The notes beneath the pieces were generated by a model. It ran no database searches, had not been told where the DNA came from, and was given only the letters and a program-made list of their open reading frames with translations. The translations under genes and the position numbers were made by a program. A stretch of DNA of 63,170 bases, from contig DDEU01000035.1 in NCBI GenBank assembly GCA_002336815.1, forward strand, positions 14,732 through 77,901. The letters are read 5' to 3'. Shown here one piece after another: positions 1-8,092 of this stretch. Numbering within the stretch: the first letter of the stretch is position 1; each line of letters starts with the position of its first letter. The stretch is from Chitinophagaceae bacterium UBA1946 (GTDB taxonomy: Bacteria; Bacteroidota; Bacteroidia; Chitinophagales; Chitinophagaceae).

Positions 1-1368
1 GGCCTGATGATGTACGGCCAGATGACCGCCGGAAGCTGGATCTACATTGGTTCGCAGGGTATCGTACAGGGCACGTATGAAACCTATGCAGCCGCTGCGG
101 ATAAACATTTTGGCGGCACCCTCAAAGGAACCTTGAATGTAACTGCCGGCCTGGGTGGAATGGGCGGCGCCCAACCTTTGGCCATCACCATGAACGAAGG
201 CGTGGCACTCATTGCGGAAGTAGAAGAGTGGCGCATCGACAAACGCATCGAAACAAGATACCTTGATGAAAAGTACACAGACGTTGATGCCGCCATTGAT
301 GCAGCCCTGCAATACAAAACCCAGGGCCTGGCAAAAAGCATTGGCGTATTGTGCAATGCGGTGCAACTGCTGCAAAGACTGATCGAAAGAAATATTATAC
401 CGGATACACTTACTGATCAAACCAGCGCCCACGATCCCCTGATCGGGTACGTGCCGCACAACCTCAGTAACGAACAGGCCAATGTACTGCGGGAGCAAAA
501 CAAAGAACAATATTTACAACTCAGTTACGAAAGCATGTACCTGCATGTACAACTGATGTTGCAACTGATGGATAAAGGCGCCATTACTTTTGATTATGGA
601 AACAATATCAGGGCAAGGGCGAAGGAGTACATGGAACGGTGTAAGGCAGAAGGTATAGGGCCAAGGGAAGAACTATTCACAACCTTAAACCTTCAACCTT
701 CCACCTTAAACCCTTTCGACTTCCCTGGCTTCGTGCCCGCCTACATTCGTCCGTTGTTTTGCGAAGGCAAAGGCCCATTCCGCTGGGCAGCATTGAGCGG
801 CGATCCTGCAGATATTGCGGTGACCGACGAACTCATCATGAACATGTTTCCTGAAAATAAAGGCATGTTGCGCTGGATGAAAATGGCGAAAGAAAAGATC
901 GCCTTCCAAGGGTTGCCGGCACGTATTTGCTGGTTAGGACAGGGCGAACGTGAAAAAGCAGGCCTGGCATTCAACGAGCTCGTTCGCTCCGGTAAAGTAA
1001 AAGCACCGATCGTGATCGGCCGTGATCATCTTGATACAGGCAGCGTAGCATCTCCCAACCGGGAAACCGAAGCCATGCTGGATGGCAGTGATGCCGTAGC
1101 TGACTGGCCTATATTGAATGCGCTCGTAAACACCGCCGGCGGCGCCAGTTGGGTAAGCCTGCACCATGGCGGTGGAGTAGGGATGGGGTACAGCATACAT
1201 GCCGGAATGGTGATCGTTGCTGATGGAACCGATGATGCAGAAGCAAGATTGAAAAGGGTATTGCGCAATGACCCTGGTATGGGTGTGATCAGGCATGCGG
1301 ATGCCGGTTACCAAGTGGCAAAAGAAACCCTGGAGAAAAACGGCTTGGATTATAAGGAAAGATTGTAG
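1..1368 (+). CDS. hutU: Urocanate hydratase, 5'-truncated by window edge
   Basis: Urocanate hydratase turns urocanate into imidazolone propionate, the second step of histidine breakdown, in the cytoplasm with bound NAD+. The frame is open from base 1, so the start lies outside the window; about 455 codons are present of a family usually 550-670 aa long. Visible hallmarks are MYGQMTAGSW, YIGSQGIVQGTYE, the glycine-rich GLGGMGGAQP loop and the active-site Cys (codon 760-762) in IRPLFCEGKGPFRW. Odd: between the YGNNIRARAKE and FDFPGFVPAYIRP segments the protein is about 20 residues longer than I expect for the family. Part of that excess is encoded by a 7-bp tandem repeat at 682-709. No other hut gene follows. 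Confidence 0.96.
   Translation, partial: GLMMYGQMTAGSWIYIGSQGIVQGTYETYAAAADKHFGGTLKGTLNVTAGLGGMGGAQPLAITMNEGVALIAEVEEWRIDKRIETRYLDEKYTDVDAAIDAALQYKTQGLAKSIGVLCNAVQLLQRLIERNIIPDTLTDQTSAHDPLIGYVPHNLSNEQANVLREQNKEQYLQLSYESMYLHVQLMLQLMDKGAITFDYGNNIRARAKEYMERCKAEGIGPREELFTTLNLQPSTLNPFDFPGFVPAYIRPLFCEGKGPFRWAALSGDPADIAVTDELIMNMFPENKGMLRWMKMAKEKIAFQGLPARICWLGQGEREKAGLAFNELVRSGKVKAPIVIGRDHLDTGSVASPNRETEAMLDGSDAVADWPILNALVNTAGGASWVSLHHGGGVGMGYSIHAGMVIVADGTDDAEARLKRVLRNDPGMGVIRHADAGYQVAKETLEKNGLDYKERL
682..709 (+). repeat. Heptanucleotide tandem repeat inside hutU
   Basis: Four consecutive 7-bp units (ACCTTAA, ACCTTCA, ACCTTCC, ACCTTAA), followed by a degenerate fifth, lie in the hutU frame. They encode a low-complexity TLNLQPSTLNP stretch in a segment where the enzyme family is normally short. 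This resembles simple repeats of intergenic DNA rather than enzyme sequence. Confidence 0.8.
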
Positions 1369-1421
1369 TCATCCTGGAAGTCACTCCTTTTTTCACATGC
1401 ATTACTTCATTCAATGGCATT

Positions 1422-2291
1422 ATGAATTTTGAAAATAAGGATGGATCGGGGAAGATAAAAATTGCGGTGGACGCCGGTGACTGTTTTACATTTATTAAGC
1501 CACTCAGCTTTTGCTGGTATGATAACCGGGGTTCGGTTGGCAAATACCTTTGTGCACTGCCTTATTCACCGGAATACCGGGATGAGATCCACCGTTCAAT
1601 CACCTCTAATTTAAACACTGACTTCTCACAGAACACAGAAGGGTTATACCAGTTGCTGCTTCCGCTATTTAAACTGTTTCCCGCCGGCAACTATTCCCTT
1701 AATTTTTACAATGCCGAAGACAGGGAACTGTTTAAATACCAAAGCTCCGGCGGTGAACTTGCAAAAACCTATATCGGTGACTGGGAGTTGTATTTTGGGA
1801 ATTTAACGATTGCCGGTGAAGAAAATGAACGTATAAAAGAACACCAGCGTTTTTTAGCAGCCAATGCCAACACAAAAGAGTTTTATCCATCGGATATTCT
1901 TGAATATACCACGTTCAACTTTTATTCAGGTGCCGACACTTTCTTTTTGGCAACACAACCCAAAGAAAAGATCGATGAAGAGCGGGTGAAATACTTTGAG
2001 CGGGAGATTTCCGCCGGGGCAAGACCCTTTGCGATTATTCATAATTGCTTTTTCCCAGGCTCCAAACCTGGTGAGAGTGATATTGCAGCAACTCAGACCA
2101 TCGCATCAGATTACTTTGTACTGGATGGTCATCACAAATTACTGGCGTATAAAAATTTGAAACTATTTCCGCCCATTGCATGCCTGACCTTTTTGCCAAA
2201 AAGCAAAACGGAGATCATGCTTGATATGAATGAGCTGCAGAAATACCTGCACAGTAGGCAATTTGCACATGTGAAAGAAAATAGTGATTGA
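1422..2291 (+). CDS. Hypothetical protein with ParB-like DGHHK motif
   Basis: This is a 289-aa soluble protein of unrecognised family, with no signal peptide or membrane segment. Near residues 230-256 it reads FVLDGHHKLLAYKNL followed by PPIACLTF. That resembles the ParB/Srx-type signature, in which D-G-H-H/N-R/K is followed by a helix and a proline strand. In ParB-like proteins this motif binds nucleotide or DNA, or acts as a nuclease. The rest (residues 1-200) shows no familiar motif. It stands alone after hutU, 53 bp downstream, and its stop codon is built into a hairpin. ParB-fold membership is an inference from one motif; no ParA or partition gene is nearby. Confidence 0.75.
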   Translation: MNFENKDGSGKIKIAVDAGDCFTFIKPLSFCWYDNRGSVGKYLCALPYSPEYRDEIHRSITSNLNTDFSQNTEGLYQLLLPLFKLFPAGNYSLNFYNAEDRELFKYQSSGGELAKTYIGDWELYFGNLTIAGEENERIKEHQRFLAANANTKEFYPSDILEYTTFNFYSGADTFFLATQPKEKIDEERVKYFEREISAGARPFAIIHNCFFPGSKPGESDIAATQTIASDYFVLDGHHKLLAYKNLKLFPPIACLTFLPKSKTEIMLDMNELQKYLHSRQFAHVKENSD

Positions 2292-2321
2292 CCAGGCTGC
2301 ATCTTAAAAACAACCTGGTCA
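2289..2321. terminator. Hairpin after the ParB-like gene
   Basis: An 8-bp perfect stem (TGACCAGG / CCTGGTCA) with a 17-nt loop includes the stop codon of the upstream gene. The T-run after it is weak, so this is a probable terminator or mRNA 3'-end stabiliser between convergent genes. Confidence 0.5.
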
Positions 2322-2347
2322 GTCGCAATCTTTTATATTCAGCCGGT

Positions 2348-2743
2348 CTACTGCACCACATTAAACTCCACAGCCGACATCAGGAAGGCATAATTTCCGG
2401 CAGCAGAATTTGACGAATTATAGGTGCCAAAGTAAATGGAATAGTCGCCTGAAGGCAGCCAGATGGGGAAACTGTTTGGTAAACTGGTGGATGACCTGGC
2501 GAACGGCGAATTGGCAATAAATAAATAATAGTTGCCCGGTGAATAATTGACGCTTTCGATCTTCAATACTTTATTCGGAGGAACGGTGAATGGACGGTAA
2601 AGGATTGTATCTGGACAACCGGAGCTGCAATTGGACACTGAATCTGCCTGGATGATCACCACACGGTTGAATTGTAAATTATTTTGAGCCTTCACCATGT
2701 AAGAACAAACCAGCAGAACAAAAATAGAAACGATTTTTTTCAT
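2348..2743 (-). CDS. Small exported protein of unknown function
   Basis: This 131-aa protein opens with a clear Sec signal peptide (MKKIVSIFVLLVCSYMVKAQ, cleavage after KAQ, the usual Bacteroidota pattern). The mature part is short and predicted to be mostly beta, with Cys residues in SNCSSGCPD that could form a disulfide. It has no lipobox and no T9SS C-terminal domain, so it is probably periplasmic. It is convergent with the ParB-like gene and lies 65 bp downstream of another small exported protein on the same strand, so the two may be co-transcribed. Function unknown. Confidence 0.75.
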   Translation of the reverse strand: MKKIVSIFVLLVCSYMVKAQNNLQFNRVVIIQADSVSNCSSGCPDTILYRPFTVPPNKVLKIESVNYSPGNYYLFIANSPFARSSTSLPNSFPIWLPSGDYSIYFGTYNSSNSAAGNYAFLMSAVEFNVVQ

Positions 2744-2808
2744 GATCTTGAAATATGAAACTTAGTGAAATTAAATTAGTTGGATAGTTAAACAAACGAT
2801 GGATGATC

Positions 2809-3147
2809 CTAAAATCCCCTTGTTGTATAGATGAGGCTGTTCTGTTTATCAGTATTCACCGCTGAAGTGATCAACAAAAACCAGTTGGTCCCATTGTAAA
2901 AATAAAAACCAGGGTCGCCGTCTGATTGATAAACGAGCAGCCCTGTGGCAGGAGCATGAATGGCAGTTCGCTGCTGGGCAGTCATCCTCGGGATCAGCAA
3001 TCCTTTTGTTGTGCTGCTCACATCGAGTATGGCCGTACTATCCGGCGCAGTGCCGCTATTGTTGACGCTTACAGATTGCGCAAAACATTTACCGGAGAAC
3101 AACAGGGCGAAGAGGGCAGTAGTAAATTGTAAATATCTTTTTTGCAT
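2809..3147 (-). CDS. Short secreted protein with surface-fibre head motif
   Basis: A 112-aa protein with a signal peptide ending at CFAQ. The mature part carries the TKGLLIPRMTAQQRTAI, GLLVYQ and PGFYFYNGTNW pattern. This pattern is common at the N-terminus of large fibre-like or collagen-like surface proteins of Bacteroidota. Here the protein stops right after that head, so it may be a naturally short form or a remnant of a longer gene. No frameshifted continuation was recognised in the 65 bp before the next gene. Role unknown; location probably cell surface or periplasm. Confidence 0.75.
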   Translation of the reverse strand: MQKRYLQFTTALFALLFSGKCFAQSVSVNNSGTAPDSTAILDVSSTTKGLLIPRMTAQQRTAIHAPATGLLVYQSDGDPGFYFYNGTNWFLLITSAVNTDKQNSLIYTTRGF

Positions 3148-3276
3148 GAATAAAATTTAAAGTGGTCGAAGATACATTTTCTCATTTAATATTCTGATCA
3201 CATTGTATAGCTGTTACAGGAAACTTTGTAAACGATCTGAGTGATCCTTTTTTGATTAAAACCATCCCTTAACCGG

Positions 3277-3858
3277 TCATTTTTCCCAGGTAATTTTTTC
3301 AGTCAACGGAATTCTTCTTTTGCCTTCCACCTGCTCATCCGTTTTTCCAAGGAAAAGAATACCCGGTATAAGATCTTCTCCCTGCAAATTAAAATGGGCT
3401 TTCATTGCTTCGCTTAATATCATTCCGCCCGTACTCCAGAGAACAGCAATATCCAGTGCCGCTGCTCCCAATAAAATATTTTGCATGGCACAGGAAACAG
3501 CCGCCAGTTCTTCCATGGCTGGAATCTTTTCATTGCTGCGTTTCATGATGCAAACAATCATGTGCGACGACCTTTCACCGTTGGCAATGATGCTGTCATA
3601 TTTTGATTGCATGAATTTTTCGGGTGCTGTATGCTGCCTGTACAAGAGCGCATGCTGCCGGCTGAACGCAGCAACTTTTTCACCGCCAAATACTATAAAA
3701 CGCCAGGGTTCAGAAAAGGTGTGGGTCGGCGCCCAATCAGCCAGTGCCAGCAACTCGGATATCTCTTCGTCCGGGATATTATTGCCATTGAAAAGTGCAG
3801 GTTTTATACTGCGTCTTTTTTTTATGATGGCAGATAAAACTGTAAAGTCTTTGTTCAT
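3277..3858 (-). CDS. Nitroreductase family protein
   Basis: A 193-aa FMN-dependent oxidoreductase of the small nitroreductase type (YdjA-like). The N-terminal RRSIKPALF matches the family's Arg-Arg-Ser FMN-phosphate contact. APTHTFSEPWRFIVF matches the second signature, and the C-terminal part (ILFLGKTDEQVEGKRR) is the usual end of single-domain members. Such enzymes use NAD(P)H to reduce nitroaromatics, quinones or similar substrates in the cytoplasm; the substrate here cannot be told. It is monocistronic and divergent from the luciferase-like oxidoreductase. Confidence 0.9.
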   Translation of the reverse strand: MNKDFTVLSAIIKKRRSIKPALFNGNNIPDEEISELLALADWAPTHTFSEPWRFIVFGGEKVAAFSRQHALLYRQHTAPEKFMQSKYDSIIANGERSSHMIVCIMKRSNEKIPAMEELAAVSCAMQNILLGAAALDIAVLWSTGGMILSEAMKAHFNLQGEDLIPGILFLGKTDEQVEGKRRIPLTEKITWEK

Positions 3859-3956
3859 AAAAATTACTTGAAAAGCAAAGTAAAGCGAATGTGAACAAAT
3901 TGATTTACGGTTGAGGATATTAATTGCACCTGGCTTATATACCTGCTGTCGCTATG

Positions 3957-3964
3957 TATCTTTG
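3957..3964 (+). promoter_or_regulatory. Bacteroidota -7 promoter element
   Basis: TATCTTTG matches TAnnTTTG and sits 16 bp before the ATG at 3981. It lies inside the longer open frame that begins at 3924, which argues that 3981 is the true start. No well-spaced TTG (-33) was found. Confidence 0.55.
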
Positions 3965-3980
3965 TACAAAGCGATATAGT

Positions 3981-5012
3981 ATGGAATTAGGCATCGGCAT
4001 GTTCGGCGACTTGCACATTGATAAAAACGGCAACCCACAACCCACTGCACAAAGGTTGCAGGAATTGATCGAAGAGATCAAACTGATGGATGAGCTGGGG
4101 CTTGACTTCTATGGTATCGGCGAACACCATCGCCCCGATTATGCGGTATCTGTTCCCGAGATCATTTTGGCGGCGGCGGCCACTGTTACCAAAAAAATTA
4201 AACTGGGCAGCGCTGTATCCGTATTAAGTTCAGCAGATCCGGTAAAACTGTATCAAAGTTTTGCAACGATCGACCTGTTAACGAATGGCCGGGCAGAGCT
4301 GGTGGCGGGCCGTGGAAGTTTCATTGAGTCGTATCCATTGTATGGTTATAACCTCGAAGATTATGACGCCCTGTTTGAAGAGAAACTCGAGCTGCTGCTA
4401 AAAATAAATAACAACGAACGCATCACCTGGAATGGAAAATTCCGGGCAGCTTTAAACAACCAGTTGATATTGCCCCGTGCTGTCAACAATCACATGAACA
4501 TCTGGATCGCTGTAGGAGGCACCCCTGAAAGTGTTGTAAGAGCTGCCACTCACGGGCTGCCGGTTATATTTGCCATCATCGGCGGTAACCCTGCTCATTT
4601 CAAACCCCTGTTCGATTATTACAAAGAAGTGTACCGGAGCTTTAATCATGATATTCAAAAAATGCAGGTCGCAGTACACATGCACGCTTTTTTTGGAGAA
4701 GATGGGGAACGAACAGCGGCTGAGTATTATCCTGTTTATTCCGGGCAAATGAACCGGATCGGGCAAAGCCGCGGTTGGCCGGCTTACCAGCCGCAGCAAT
4801 ATGCCGCCGGCCGTGGGCCGCAGGGCCATTTACTGATAGGAGATGCCAACCAGGCAATCGATAAAATATTGCAGTTACAGGAAATGTTTGGTCTAACCCG
4901 CTTTTCTGCTCACATGGATGTGGGAGGCCCTTCCCATGCTTCGCTGATGAAGTCGATAGAATTATATGGAACAACCATCGCTCCTGCAGTAAGAAAGGCG
5001 CTTGGTAAATAG
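3981..5012 (+). CDS. LLM-class flavin-dependent oxidoreductase
   Basis: A 343-aa luciferase-like (LLM) oxidoreductase. The N-terminus MELGIGMFGDL, the segment ELGLDFYGIGEHHRPDYAVS, and the conserved SAVSVLSSADPVKLYQ and FATIDLLTNGRAELVAGRGSF stretches place it with the YhbW/alkanal monooxygenase-like group. These proteins use F420 or FMNH2 in the cytoplasm, and most have unknown substrates. The in-frame TTG at 3924 is upstream of the promoter element, so ATG 3981 is preferred. The gene is followed 94 bp later by a Gfo/Idh/MocA gene and may share its transcript. Confidence 0.9.
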   Translation: MELGIGMFGDLHIDKNGNPQPTAQRLQELIEEIKLMDELGLDFYGIGEHHRPDYAVSVPEIILAAAATVTKKIKLGSAVSVLSSADPVKLYQSFATIDLLTNGRAELVAGRGSFIESYPLYGYNLEDYDALFEEKLELLLKINNNERITWNGKFRAALNNQLILPRAVNNHMNIWIAVGGTPESVVRAATHGLPVIFAIIGGNPAHFKPLFDYYKEVYRSFNHDIQKMQVAVHMHAFFGEDGERTAAEYYPVYSGQMNRIGQSRGWPAYQPQQYAAGRGPQGHLLIGDANQAIDKILQLQEMFGLTRFSAHMDVGGPSHASLMKSIELYGTTIAPAVRKALGK

Positions 5013-5106
5013 CGTGTAGCCGGCACAGTGATACCTGTTCAATTTTACTACTGACGCCGTCTGTAATTTTAAACCATAGACCTTTAAGGAATTATATTTT
5101 ACTGTT

Positions 5107-6111
5107 ATGAAAAATATCAATTGGGGAATAATTGGTTGCGGAGATGTAACGGAACTGAAGAGCGGTCCTGCTTTTAACAAAGTGCCGCATTCCCGGCTGG
5201 TGGCCGTAATGCGGCGGGATGCAGCCAAAGCAAAAGATTATGCCGAAAGGCATGGAGTGCCCCGGTGGTACAATGATGCCAGCCAACTCATCAACGACCC
5301 GGAAGTGAATGCAGTGTACATTGCAACGCCGCCTTCCTCTCATGAAGCCTATGCCATTGCAGCATTGCAGGCAGGTAAACCGGTGTACGTAGAAAAACCG
5401 ATGTCACTCAACTACCAGTCAGCGCTCAACATGGCAACTGCAGCGGCAGATTGCAATGGACTGTTGACCGTAGCGCATTACCGAAGGCAGTGGCCTTTGT
5501 TTATAAAACTGAAGCAACTGCTCCACGAAAATGTGATTGGTGAAGTGCGCCTTGTTCGGCTGGAATTTTACGCTCCGCCTCTTAGCAGCGGGCAATTAAA
5601 AATTGAAAGGAATGCCTGGCGTGTAGATCCGGCCATTTCCGGCGGGGGGCTGTTTTATGACCTGGCACCACACCAGCTCGACCTGATGCTCTATTTTTTT
5701 GGAGCAGCGAAACAGGTGAGCGGCATTGCAACCAACCAGGCCGCCATCTATGGGGCAGATGATCTTGTGACAGGGAATATCCTGTTTACCAACGGGATTG
5801 TTTTCAGTGGCACCTGGTGCTTTAGTGCAGCTGCACAGCGTGATCATTGTGAGATCGTTGGCAGTGAAGGCAGTATCAATTTTAGCTTTTTTAATGGCAA
5901 CTACATTCAGGTCAATAACCGGGGTGAAACCAGTTCTCACCAGTTCGAACAACTGCAGCATGTACAGCAGCCCATGATAGAACAGGTGGTGCAGTACTTC
6001 GGTGGTGAGGCTCCTAATCCCTGCACCGGAAAGGAAGGAGCAACCGTCATGCGCTGGATGGAAGCATTTACTTCTTCCAATAAAAATGATATTTATCAGC
6101 AGCCCTGCTAA
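5107..6111 (+). CDS. Gfo/Idh/MocA family oxidoreductase
   Basis: A 334-aa NAD(P)-dependent sugar or inositol-type dehydrogenase. The N-terminal Rossmann fold begins WGIIGCGDVTE (GxGxxG-like). The VYVEKPMSL motif, with the family EKP lysine, is near residues 96-104, and the C-terminal alpha/beta domain has the GGGLFYDLAPHQLDLMLYFFG segment with the putative catalytic His. Substrates in this family are sugars, inositols or biliverdin-like compounds and cannot be assigned here. There is no visible signal peptide, so it is probably cytoplasmic. It shares its strand with the LLM enzyme before it and queD-like gene after it. Confidence 0.92.
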   Translation: MKNINWGIIGCGDVTELKSGPAFNKVPHSRLVAVMRRDAAKAKDYAERHGVPRWYNDASQLINDPEVNAVYIATPPSSHEAYAIAALQAGKPVYVEKPMSLNYQSALNMATAAADCNGLLTVAHYRRQWPLFIKLKQLLHENVIGEVRLVRLEFYAPPLSSGQLKIERNAWRVDPAISGGGLFYDLAPHQLDLMLYFFGAAKQVSGIATNQAAIYGADDLVTGNILFTNGIVFSGTWCFSAAAQRDHCEIVGSEGSINFSFFNGNYIQVNNRGETSSHQFEQLQHVQQPMIEQVVQYFGGEAPNPCTGKEGATVMRWMEAFTSSNKNDIYQQPC

Positions 6112-6142
6112 CGGGCATCACAGCATCATTTAGCGTAAAAAA

Positions 6143-6150
6143 TATTTTTG
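6143..6150 (+). promoter_or_regulatory. Bacteroidota -7 promoter element
   Basis: TATTTTTG fits TAnnTTTG, 57 bp before the ATG at 6208. It overlaps the first codon (TTG 6148) of the longer open frame, so that longer start is unlikely. No clear -33 TTG. Confidence 0.5.
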
Positions 6151-6207
6151 CACTCCATACCAACAGGCCTGGCAACCAGGCAGGAGGGCAAACAATCTTT
6201 ACTGAAA

Positions 6208-6633
6208 ATGCTGAGCATTACAAAAATATTCCGCTTCGAAATGGCACATGCCATTGCCGGTTATGCCGGTAAATGCAGAAATATTCACGGTCATTCTTAT
6301 GTGCTGCACGTAACCATTGCACAGGCAGGCAATGAAGCAGAACATATCCCGGCTCCAGGTTTTATCATCGATTTTAAAGAACTGAAACAGTTGGTGAACA
6401 GCGCTGTGATCGATCAGCTTGATCATAGCCTGGTACTTTCTAACAGTTATCTTGCTACACACCCATATCATACAAAACCAGAAAACCTGCTTACCTGGCA
6501 ACAGGAACCAACAGCTGAAAACCTGCTGTTGCATATCCGCAATGCGCTGTTGGAAAAGATCAGGCCACCACTTGTCCTGTACAGGCTGAAACTATACGAA
6601 ACTGCCGATTCTTTTGCAGAATGGGAAGCGTAA
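6208..6633 (+). CDS. queD: 6-pyruvoyl-tetrahydropterin synthase / QueD-like protein
   Basis: A 141-aa protein of the PTPS/QueD fold. Zinc ligands are visible as His14 (FEMAHAIAGY) and His27/His29 (NIHGHSY), with the catalytic Cys at residue 23 (GKCRNIHGH). The IDQLDHSLVL segment carries the conserved Asp-His pair, and the C-terminus LKLYETADSFAEW contains the pterin-anchoring Glu. The family makes 6-carboxytetrahydropterin for queuosine or pyruvoyl-tetrahydropterin; no other queuosine gene is here, so the symbol is by family. Start 6208 was chosen because the promoter element lies inside the upstream extension and homologs begin near MLSITKIFRFEMAH. Confidence 0.88.
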   Translation: MLSITKIFRFEMAHAIAGYAGKCRNIHGHSYVLHVTIAQAGNEAEHIPAPGFIIDFKELKQLVNSAVIDQLDHSLVLSNSYLATHPYHTKPENLLTWQQEPTAENLLLHIRNALLEKIRPPLVLYRLKLYETADSFAEWEA

Positions 6634-6638
6634 AACCT

Positions 6639-6704
6639 GGTCGACACCGCAGGTCACACTGGTCGGTACCACAGGTCACACTGGTCGGCACCGTAGGTCA
6701 GACC
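6639..6704. repeat. Three tandem 22-bp repeats after queD
   Basis: Three imperfect copies of a 22-bp unit lie head to tail at 6639-6660, 6661-6682 and 6683-6704, starting 5 bp after the queD-like stop. Every copy begins GGTCG, has ACC at unit positions 8-10, and carries AGGTCA further in. The 22-bp period is about two helical turns. Confidence 0.8.
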
Positions 6705-6808
6705 AGAAAACCCCACCAGTTGCCAGTCGATTCATACCATAAAATATTAGTGTGTTGTAAACTTATTTTTCCGGGGATTGTTATGGTTTTCTTTAACAAA
6801 ATCAACCG

Positions 6809-6837
6809 TTGGTTAAACACCCGTTTTTTTATCTTTA
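6809..6837 (+). promoter_or_regulatory. Putative promoter for the small membrane protein
   Basis: TTG at 6809-6811, an 18-bp gap, then TATCTTTA at 6830-6837 (one mismatch to TAnnTTTG), 14 bp before the ATG at 6852. Confidence 0.45.
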
Positions 6838-6851
6838 CAAAAAAGCACTCA

Positions 6852-7055
6852 ATGAAAAAAAGTACCACAATATTCCTGCTGGCCGCAGTAGGAGCCGCCG
6901 CCCTTACCTACAGTCTCATCCGCAAGGCAAATGCAAAAAAAAGGCTGGCTGTAATTGCAGATGAAGGATATGAAACAGCCTCCGACATACTATTTCCCGG
7001 CAAGCCGGTGAGCAATCGCCTCCATTACGGCCCTGTGATCCCCAACAATGAATAA
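6852..7055 (+). CDS. Small single-pass membrane protein
   Basis: A 67-aa protein beginning MKKSTTIFLLAAVGAAALTY, a signal-anchor-like hydrophobic stretch. A basic segment (RKANAKKRL) follows, and then a short polar tail with YETASDILFPGKPVSNRLHYGP. The open frame extends upstream to 6621 but that part includes the 22-bp repeats and the promoter, so ATG 6852 is used. It resembles small tail-like membrane proteins that are common and uncharacterised in this phylum. Function unknown. Confidence 0.65.
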   Translation: MKKSTTIFLLAAVGAAALTYSLIRKANAKKRLAVIADEGYETASDILFPGKPVSNRLHYGPVIPNNE

Positions 7056-7115
7056 GGCGTTGTTGGGTGCATCAACCGAAGAAAGTGCCTGTGTTCTTTC
7101 TGAGAAGGAGAGTGC

Positions 7116-7147
7116 TTGTTATTTGAATATTTTATTCAATACATTTG
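7116..7147 (+). promoter_or_regulatory. Promoter of the DUF2911 gene
   Basis: TTG at 7116-7118, a 21-bp gap, then TACATTTG at 7140-7147, an exact TAnnTTTG match. The ATG at 7169 follows 21 bp later, which rules out the longer frame start at 7145. Confidence 0.6.
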
Positions 7148-7168
7148 CCATTCAAAAAAAGAACAACA

Positions 7169-7999
7169 ATGAAAAAAATATTACTCGTTTTAAACGCAAC
7201 TTTCCTGTTGCTTGGCGCCAGTGCACAATCACTCACAACGCCGCAACTATCTCCAACACAAACCATCAAACAAAATTTTGGCGTTGGCAATATCGAATTA
7301 AATTATAGCCGCCCTGCAAAAAAAGGCAGAAAGGTGATGGGCGACCTCGTACCCTTTGGTAAAGTATGGCGCACCGGTGCCAATGCTGCTACCACCATCA
7401 ATTTCAGCGAAGATGTAACCATTGGTGGAAAGGAATTGAAGGCAGGCAAATACGGACTGCTGAGCATACCCGGAGAAAAAAAATGGACGATCATTATTTC
7501 AAAAGATGTAACAGTTAACCAGCCTGCCAGTTACAAAGAAGAAAATGATGCAGCAAGAGTAGAAGCGGATGTTATAACTACTCCTTTTACTGTTGAAAAT
7601 TTCACTATCAATTTTGCTGACATTACCGGCAGCAGCTGCAATGTTGAACTGATGTGGGAAAACTCTTACCTGAAGTTCCCGATCACTACCGGCACGGAAG
7701 CCAAAGTGATGGCGCAGATTGACAATGCCATGAATAAGGATAACAAGCCTTACTTTGCGGCAGCTTCTTATTACTATGACAATGGTAAAGACCTTAAACA
7801 GGCGCTGGGCTGGGTTGACAAAGCCCTTGAATCAAACAAAGATGCATTCTGGATGTACCTGTTAAAAGCACGTATCCACAAGAAACTGGGAGATAAGGTT
7901 GCAAGTAAAGCGGCAGCTACTACCTGTATACAACTGGCCACTACAGCTAAAAATGATGATTATGTGAAAATGGCAACAGACCTGATCGCTGGTTTATAA
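7169..7999 (+). CDS. DUF2911 exported protein with helical C-terminus
   Basis: A 276-aa exported protein with the signal peptide MKKILLVLNATFLLLGASAQ. Residues about 30-165 form the DUF2911 domain. Typical strings are VELNYSRP-like IELNYSRPAKKGRKV, PFGKVWRTGANAATTINFS and LKAGKYGLLSIPG. The C-terminal 100 residues are helical and TPR-like (ALGWVDKALESNKDAFWMYLLKARIHKKLGD). The domain's function is unknown; the protein is probably periplasmic. It has its own promoter and a strong terminator 20 bp after the stop, so it is a single-gene unit. Confidence 0.88.
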   Translation: MKKILLVLNATFLLLGASAQSLTTPQLSPTQTIKQNFGVGNIELNYSRPAKKGRKVMGDLVPFGKVWRTGANAATTINFSEDVTIGGKELKAGKYGLLSIPGEKKWTIIISKDVTVNQPASYKEENDAARVEADVITTPFTVENFTINFADITGSSCNVELMWENSYLKFPITTGTEAKVMAQIDNAMNKDNKPYFAAASYYYDNGKDLKQALGWVDKALESNKDAFWMYLLKARIHKKLGDKVASKAAATTCIQLATTAKNDDYVKMATDLIAGL

Positions 8000-8018
8000 A
8001 AAATAAATAAGTATAGAG

Positions 8019-8045
8019 AAGCCGGGCACATGTCCGGCTTTTTTT
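8019..8045 (+). terminator. Rho-independent terminator of the DUF2911 gene
   Basis: Stem AAGCCGG / CCGGCTT (8019-8025 with 8034-8040) and an 8-nt loop, followed by a run of T to 8045. Confidence 0.85.
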
Positions 8046-8070
8046 ATTATCTGCAGTTCAGTTACAAAAA

Positions 8071-8092
8071 TCCCTTCGACGAATCGAAGGGA
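8071..8092 (-). terminator. Perfect hairpin, terminator on the minus strand
   Basis: A 9-bp perfect stem (TCCCTTCGA / TCGAAGGGA) with a CGAA loop. Read on the minus strand it is followed by TTTTTG, as in an intrinsic terminator. It is 227 bp beyond the stop of the nearest minus-strand gene (8319), so it may end a longer 3' UTR or an unannotated transcript. Confidence 0.6.

Noticed and set aside
3320..3871. 183-codon open frame on the plus strand
   Set aside because: It lies fully opposite the nitroreductase gene, which has clear family motifs.
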